A stretch of 64,000 nucleotides of DNA, from the NCBI GenBank assembly GCA_900473685.1, contig UCNE01000002.1, forward strand, positions 310,001 to 374,000, given 5' to 3'. This document shows, piece after piece, positions 59,918 to 64,000 of this stretch (position 1 is the stretch's first letter; the number at the start of each line of letters is the position of its first letter). This DNA comes from Hyphomicrobiales bacterium (GTDB lineage Bacteria > Pseudomonadota > Alphaproteobacteria > Rhizobiales > Rhizobiaceae). Under the pieces are notes generated by a model. It searched no databases. It was given only the letters and a program-made list of their open reading frames with translations, and had not been told where the DNA came from. A program made the position numbers and the translations under genes.

Positions 59918-62872
59918 TTAGGGCTTGACGGTTGTTTGAAATATCCGGCGCACAGCCTTCGAAAGGCGCCGGATGTCAGCCTCCAGCACCTTGATATCCG
60001 GCGCATCGCCAGCCCGGCACAAAAGTTCGATCAACCCGGCCGGCGCATCTTTCAGTTCCAGATCACCCTCGATGCACAGGCGCACGATCTGTGAAAGATC
60101 AGTGAACAACGTCAGCGCCTCCTGCACGGTATCGAGATCGGCGGGCGCAATCAAAGCCGGTCCCAGCAGCGCCAACACATCGGCCGTCGATGTGCCGCTC
60201 GGCGGCGGCGCGACACCACGCGCCGGGGCGATCAGCGCAAGATATTGCGCGATGAACTCGATATCGACCAGTCCGCCGGGAATGAGCTTGAAATCCCAGA
60301 CATCGCTTGGCGGCTTTTCCTTGTCGATCAGCCCGCGCATCTCGGCCACATCTACGGTCACCTTCGCCACATCACGGCTTTGACCAAGCACTTCCTTGAA
60401 AATCCCGCCGACGTCGACGATCAGGCTTTCCTCACCGCACAGCGCCCGCGCCCGCGTCAGCGCCATGTGCTCCCAGGTCCAGGCTTCCTCGCGCTGATAT
60501 TTTGCAAAGGCGTTGATCCGGGTGGCGACAGGCCCCTTGTTGCCGGAGGGGCGCAGCCGCATGTCGACCTCGTAGAGCACGCCTTCGGCCATAGGAGCCG
60601 AAAGGGCCGAGATCAGCCTCTGTGTGACGCGAGTGAAATAGCGGACGGAATCGAGCGGCTTGGCACCGTCGGATTCGCCCGCCTCATCATCATGGTCATA
60701 GAGCAGGATGATATCGACGTCCGAGCCCGCAGTCAGCTCATGGCTGCCGAGCTTGCCCATGCCGACAACAGCGACGCGGCCGCCGGGGAATTTGCCATGC
60801 GCCGCTTCCACTTCATGCAGCACCGCGTCCAGTGCAGCCGTCAGGATCAAGTCGGCCAGATCGGTAAACGCATGTCCCGCCTGTACGCCGGTGATGACGC
60901 CGGTCAGCAACCGGATACCGATCAGGAACCGCTGCTCGGAGGCAATGATCCGCAAACGGTCGAGGATCTCTTCATAGTGCCGGGCGGTTGCGAGAAAGCC
61001 CTTGATCCGCTCCGCCAGATAATCCCGCGTCGGCAGTTCGGCGAGAAGCCGGGGGTCGAGCATGCCATCAAACACATGCGGCTTGCTCGCGATGATATCG
61101 GCCAGCCGTGGCGCAGAGGACATGATATTGACGATCAGCGACAGAAGCCCGGGATTGTTACCAAGCAGCGAAAACAGCTGGATACCGGCCGGCAGCCCGG
61201 CAATGAACTGGTCGAAGCGCAACAGAGCGTCATCGGCGCGCTTGTTCTGCCCGAACACGCGTAAAAGCTCCGGCGTCAGTTCGGTCAGCCGCTCGCGCGC
61301 CTCCACCGATTGCGTCGCCCGGTAACGCCCGTAATGCCACGTCCGAATGGTACGGGAAATGTCCTGCGGCCGGTCGAAACCGAGCTTTTTCAGTGTCTCC
61401 AGCGTATCTGGGTCGTCTCTCTGCCCGGTAAAGACCAGATTTCCGGTTTCGGTCGAGAGCTTGGCTTCCTGCTCGAACAATTGGGCATAACGCCGCTCCA
61501 CCGTCTTGAGCGTGCGCGACAATTCGACCGAAAACGCCGGAACATCTGCAAAGCCCATCATGTAGGCGATGCGTTTCAGTTCGGCATCGGTGGTTGGCAA
61601 AACATGCGTCTGCTCGTCGCGCACCATCTGCACCCTGTGCTCGACATCGCGCAGGAACCAGTAGGCGGAAATCAGTTCCTCGGCCGTTTCGGCGTCGATC
61701 CAGTTGGCCCGCGCCAGGCCGTGCAGCATCGGTTCGGTGGCGCGCAGCCGCAGTTCCTGCATCCGCCCGCCGGCAATCAATTGCTGCGTCTGCACGAAGA
61801 ACTCGATCTCCCGGATGCCGCCGCGGCCAAGCTTGATATTATGGCCTTTGACGGCGATCTCGCCATGTCCCTTATGGGCATGGATCTGCCGCTTGATCGA
61901 ATGGATGTCGGCAATGGCCGCATAGTCGAGATATTTGCGGAACATGAACGGCGTCAGTTCCCGCAGGAAGGCCTCGCCCGCCTTGAGGTCACCGGCCACC
62001 GGCCGCGCCTTGATGAAGGCCGCCCTCTCCCAGTTCTGGCCCCGGCTTTCATAATAAAGCATCGCCGCCTCGACCGGGATGGCAAGCGGCGTCGCCCCGG
62101 GATCGGGACGTAGTCGCAGGTCGGTACGGAACACGTAGCCGTCGCCAGTGCGCTCCTGCAGGATCCGTATCAGGCGGCGCAGCAACCGCGCGAACGTCTC
62201 CGGCGCGTCGTCGCGGGACGTGATCAGCGGCGCCTGCGGCTCGTAGAACACCACGAGGTCGATATCCGAAGAATAGTTCAGCTCGAAGGCGCCCAGCTTG
62301 CCCATGCCGAGCACGACCACACCCGACCGGTCGCTGGGATGCGCGGTATCGACGACATTCAGCTTGCCTGCATCATGCGCACTCAACAGCAGATGATCGA
62401 TGGTCGCGGATACTGCGGCACCGGCGAAATCGCTCAGCCAGCGCGTGGTCTCACGCGCATCGAAAAGGCGCGAAAGATCGGCAAGGGCAATCGCAAAGGC
62501 AATATCCCGCTTGGCCTGGCGCAAACGCGTCATGATCTCGGCATCGGGCACGGATTTTCCGGCGTCCACCCCTTTCCAGGCCTCTCGCGCCGTCTGGACG
62601 CAGGTTTCCAGATAGGGAATCAAAGGCCCGGCAAGCGCCTGTACAAGCACCTGTGGATGCGAAACAGTCGTGTCCCGCAGATAAGGCGAGAGCGACAAAG
62701 CGGCGACGATGAAATCCTTCAATGGTGTTTCCGAAGCCAGGAGGTCGGCAATCTGCGGATGGCTCTTTGCGATATCCTTGAGGCTCGAAAGCACGGACTT
62801 GGCATCCGTCTGGCTCATCGGCCGCAGCGCGCATGTGCCGATATCCGATAGCCGCCGCGTATCCATTTGCAT
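59918..62872 (-). CDS. glnE: Bifunctional glutamine synthetase adenylyltransferase / deadenylylase
   Basis: A 984-residue enzyme that adds and removes AMP on glutamine synthetase under control of PII. Two nucleotidyltransferase domains are visible: N-terminal VVLGMGKLGAFELNYSSDID and C-terminal VAVVGMGKLGSHELTAGSD with VDIILLYDHD, separated by helical linkers (LGRGGIREIEFFVQTQQLIA). GGGAGAG lies about 6 bases before the ATG at 62872. It is convergent with pleC, with four bases between the stop codons. Confidence 0.97.
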   Translation of the reverse strand: MQMDTRRLSDIGTCALRPMSQTDAKSVLSSLKDIAKSHPQIADLLASETPLKDFIVAALSLSPYLRDTTVSHPQVLVQALAGPLIPYLETCVQTAREAWKGVDAGKSVPDAEIMTRLRQAKRDIAFAIALADLSRLFDARETTRWLSDFAGAAVSATIDHLLLSAHDAGKLNVVDTAHPSDRSGVVVLGMGKLGAFELNYSSDIDLVVFYEPQAPLITSRDDAPETFARLLRRLIRILQERTGDGYVFRTDLRLRPDPGATPLAIPVEAAMLYYESRGQNWERAAFIKARPVAGDLKAGEAFLRELTPFMFRKYLDYAAIADIHSIKRQIHAHKGHGEIAVKGHNIKLGRGGIREIEFFVQTQQLIAGGRMQELRLRATEPMLHGLARANWIDAETAEELISAYWFLRDVEHRVQMVRDEQTHVLPTTDAELKRIAYMMGFADVPAFSVELSRTLKTVERRYAQLFEQEAKLSTETGNLVFTGQRDDPDTLETLKKLGFDRPQDISRTIRTWHYGRYRATQSVEARERLTELTPELLRVFGQNKRADDALLRFDQFIAGLPAGIQLFSLLGNNPGLLSLIVNIMSSAPRLADIIASKPHVFDGMLDPRLLAELPTRDYLAERIKGFLATARHYEEILDRLRIIASEQRFLIGIRLLTGVITGVQAGHAFTDLADLILTAALDAVLHEVEAAHGKFPGGRVAVVGMGKLGSHELTAGSDVDIILLYDHDDEAGESDGAKPLDSVRYFTRVTQRLISALSAPMAEGVLYEVDMRLRPSGNKGPVATRINAFAKYQREEAWTWEHMALTRARALCGEESLIVDVGGIFKEVLGQSRDVAKVTVDVAEMRGLIDKEKPPSDVWDFKLIPGGLVDIEFIAQYLALIAPARGVAPPPSGTSTADVLALLGPALIAPADLDTVQEALTLFTDLSQIVRLCIEGDLELKDAPAGLIELLCRAGDAPDIKVLEADIRRLSKAVRRIFQTTVKP

Positions 62873-62917
62873 AATGGTCTCTCCCAGCCGCTCCCGATTT
62901 CGGCTGCCCTATGCCTA

Positions 62918-64000
62918 TCAGGCCGAGCGCAATGGGAAAACCATGCTGGCAGTCAAACCACGATTGTTTTCAACGTCGGGAACCGTGTCGCTCAGCTCGA
63001 GAGACCCTTGATGCATCTCCATCACCGCCTCGACCAGCGACAGACCCAGACCTGTGCCCGGCTTGCTGCGGCTTTCGTCCAACCGCACAAACCGCTCTAC
63101 AACGTCGTCCCGCTTGTTCGTAGGTACTCCGGGTCCGTGATCGGCCACGGACAGGACGATCGCGCCATCCCGCCTCACAAGGCTGACCTTGATCATCGGA
63201 TTTGCAGCGCTGTCGGCGTATTTGATGGCATTGTCGATCAGATTGCCGAGTGCCTGCCCGATCAATTCCCGATTGCCGGAAATGTGAATATCGTCGGGCA
63301 CGTCGGCCTCGAGATTCAGCGCCTGTTCGTCCGCCACCGGTTCATAAAGCTCGACACAGTCGGCGACGCTCTGTGAAAGATTGACATCACTCATCTCCGC
63401 AGCCGCGGCCCCTGCCTCGACCCGGGAGATCATCAGCAACGCATTGAAGGTCCGGATCAACTGGTCGGATTCGCCGATGATCTCTTCTAGCGAGGCGCGA
63501 TAGCCGGAATTGGTTGCCTTGTGCGCCAAGGCCGCCTCGGCCTTGTTGCGCAGGCGCGTCAGCGGTGTCTTCAAATCATGGGCGATGTTGTCGGAGACCT
63601 GCCGCAAACCCTCGTTCAGCTTTTCGATCCGCCCCAGCATGGCATTGAGGGATTCCGACAACCGGTCGAATTCGTCACCGGATCCGCTCATCGGCAACCG
63701 CTGCGAGAGGTCACCCGCCATGATCCGCGTGCTGGCATCCGACATCCGGTCCATGCGCTTCAAGGCGTTGCGGCCGATGGCGAACCAGATGATCAGCGCG
63801 CCAATGCCCATGATGCCAAGCGCAACGACAAGAGCCTGCCGCACCAGCATTTTGAACTTTTCAGGCTCCTGCAAGTCACGGCCAACCAGAATGCGCAGAC
63901 CGTTGTCGAGCACCAGCACATGCGCCAAGGCTACATGCTCCTCCTTGCGGCTTTCGTCGGTATAGCGCTGATAACGGAACGATTCGCCTGTCCACCCCTC
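62918..64000 (-). CDS. HAMP sensor histidine kinase, 5' end cut by window edge
   Basis: At least 360 residues; the frame is open to the last base and reads EGWTGESFRYQRYTDESRKE before the TTG at 63928, so the gene continues outside. A transmembrane segment (VVALGIMGIGALIIWFAIG) leads a HAMP linker, HisKA (SDNIAHDLKTPLTRLRNKAE), and HATPase (LGNLIDNAIKYAD, DHGPGVPTNKRDD, GTGLGLSLVEAV). It lies 45 bases upstream of glnE in the same direction. The partner response regulator is probably just outside the window; in rhizobia a degP-linked kinase stands here. Confidence 0.93.
   Translation of the reverse strand, partial: EGWTGESFRYQRYTDESRKEEHVALAHVLVLDNGLRILVGRDLQEPEKFKMLVRQALVVALGIMGIGALIIWFAIGRNALKRMDRMSDASTRIMAGDLSQRLPMSGSGDEFDRLSESLNAMLGRIEKLNEGLRQVSDNIAHDLKTPLTRLRNKAEAALAHKATNSGYRASLEEIIGESDQLIRTFNALLMISRVEAGAAAAEMSDVNLSQSVADCVELYEPVADEQALNLEADVPDDIHISGNRELIGQALGNLIDNAIKYADSAANPMIKVSLVRRDGAIVLSVADHGPGVPTNKRDDVVERFVRLDESRSKPGTGLGLSLVEAVMEMHQGSLELSDTVPDVENNRGLTASMVFPLRSA

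Overview
The window is about 64 kb of GC-rich chromosomal DNA from an alphaproteobacterium, most probably of the family Rhizobiaceae (Rhizobium, Agrobacterium, Allorhizobium or a close relative). The evidence is the rel, acpS, lepB, rnc, era block, the dapA-smpB pair, an Omp2b/RopA-type porin, a PleC-type cell-cycle kinase next to glnE, many short rhizobial-type proteins, and one mosaic inverted-repeat element of the kind found between genes in rhizobia. No phage, insertion sequence, CRISPR array, rRNA operon or integrase was seen. The first and last genes are cut by the window edges.

Layout. 1-12 kb: aldo/keto reductase fragment, MOSC protein, HD phosphohydrolase, a very large DUF2339 membrane protein, recO with a thioesterase, tex, a cyclopropane-fatty-acid-synthase-type methyltransferase and a glutathionyl-hydroquinone reductase. 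12-21.9 kb: an information-processing block read mostly leftward (era, rnc, lepB, acpS, DUF2062, a 50-residue DUF3563-like gene, rel, rpoZ, then smpB-dapA), with a rightward NYN-domain gene inserted. 22-28 kb: soluble lytic transglycosylase, hydrolase, porin, tRNA-Ser(GCU). 28-35 kb: accessory region with a periplasmic caspase/Sel1 protein, two tandem degenerate PilZ proteins, a HisC-like aminotransferase, small Sel1 and DUF2147 proteins, two 57-residue secreted peptides and a YnfA-type membrane protein.

35-46 kb: AMP nucleosidase with an apparently leaderless promoter; a lipid-linked glycosylation cluster (flippase-like LPG-synthase TM protein, polyprenyl-phosphate sugar synthase, ArnT-like GT39 enzyme); a lipid kinase; and two divergent regulator/enzyme pairs (HxlR with a quinone oxidoreductase, CGNR with an alpha/beta hydrolase), each with a palindromic operator candidate; then DoxX and an L,D-transpeptidase. 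46-54 kb: ETF-ubiquinone oxidoreductase with a low-GC orphan gene behind it, a YegD-like Hsp70, a family-4-type uracil-DNA glycosylase, two short proteins, and MFS and DMT transporters. 54.6-64 kb: pepN, a PleC-type kinase, glnE and a truncated HAMP histidine kinase.

Most of the window is ordinary housekeeping. The parts that deserve a second look are the caspase/Sel1 protein, the PilZ pair lacking canonical c-di-GMP motifs, the low-GC gene behind etfQO, a 21-bp ACGT-rich motif present twice, the leaderless amn promoter, the hairpin over the DUF3563-like ribosome binding site, and the operator-like repeats. None is proven to be a new system.
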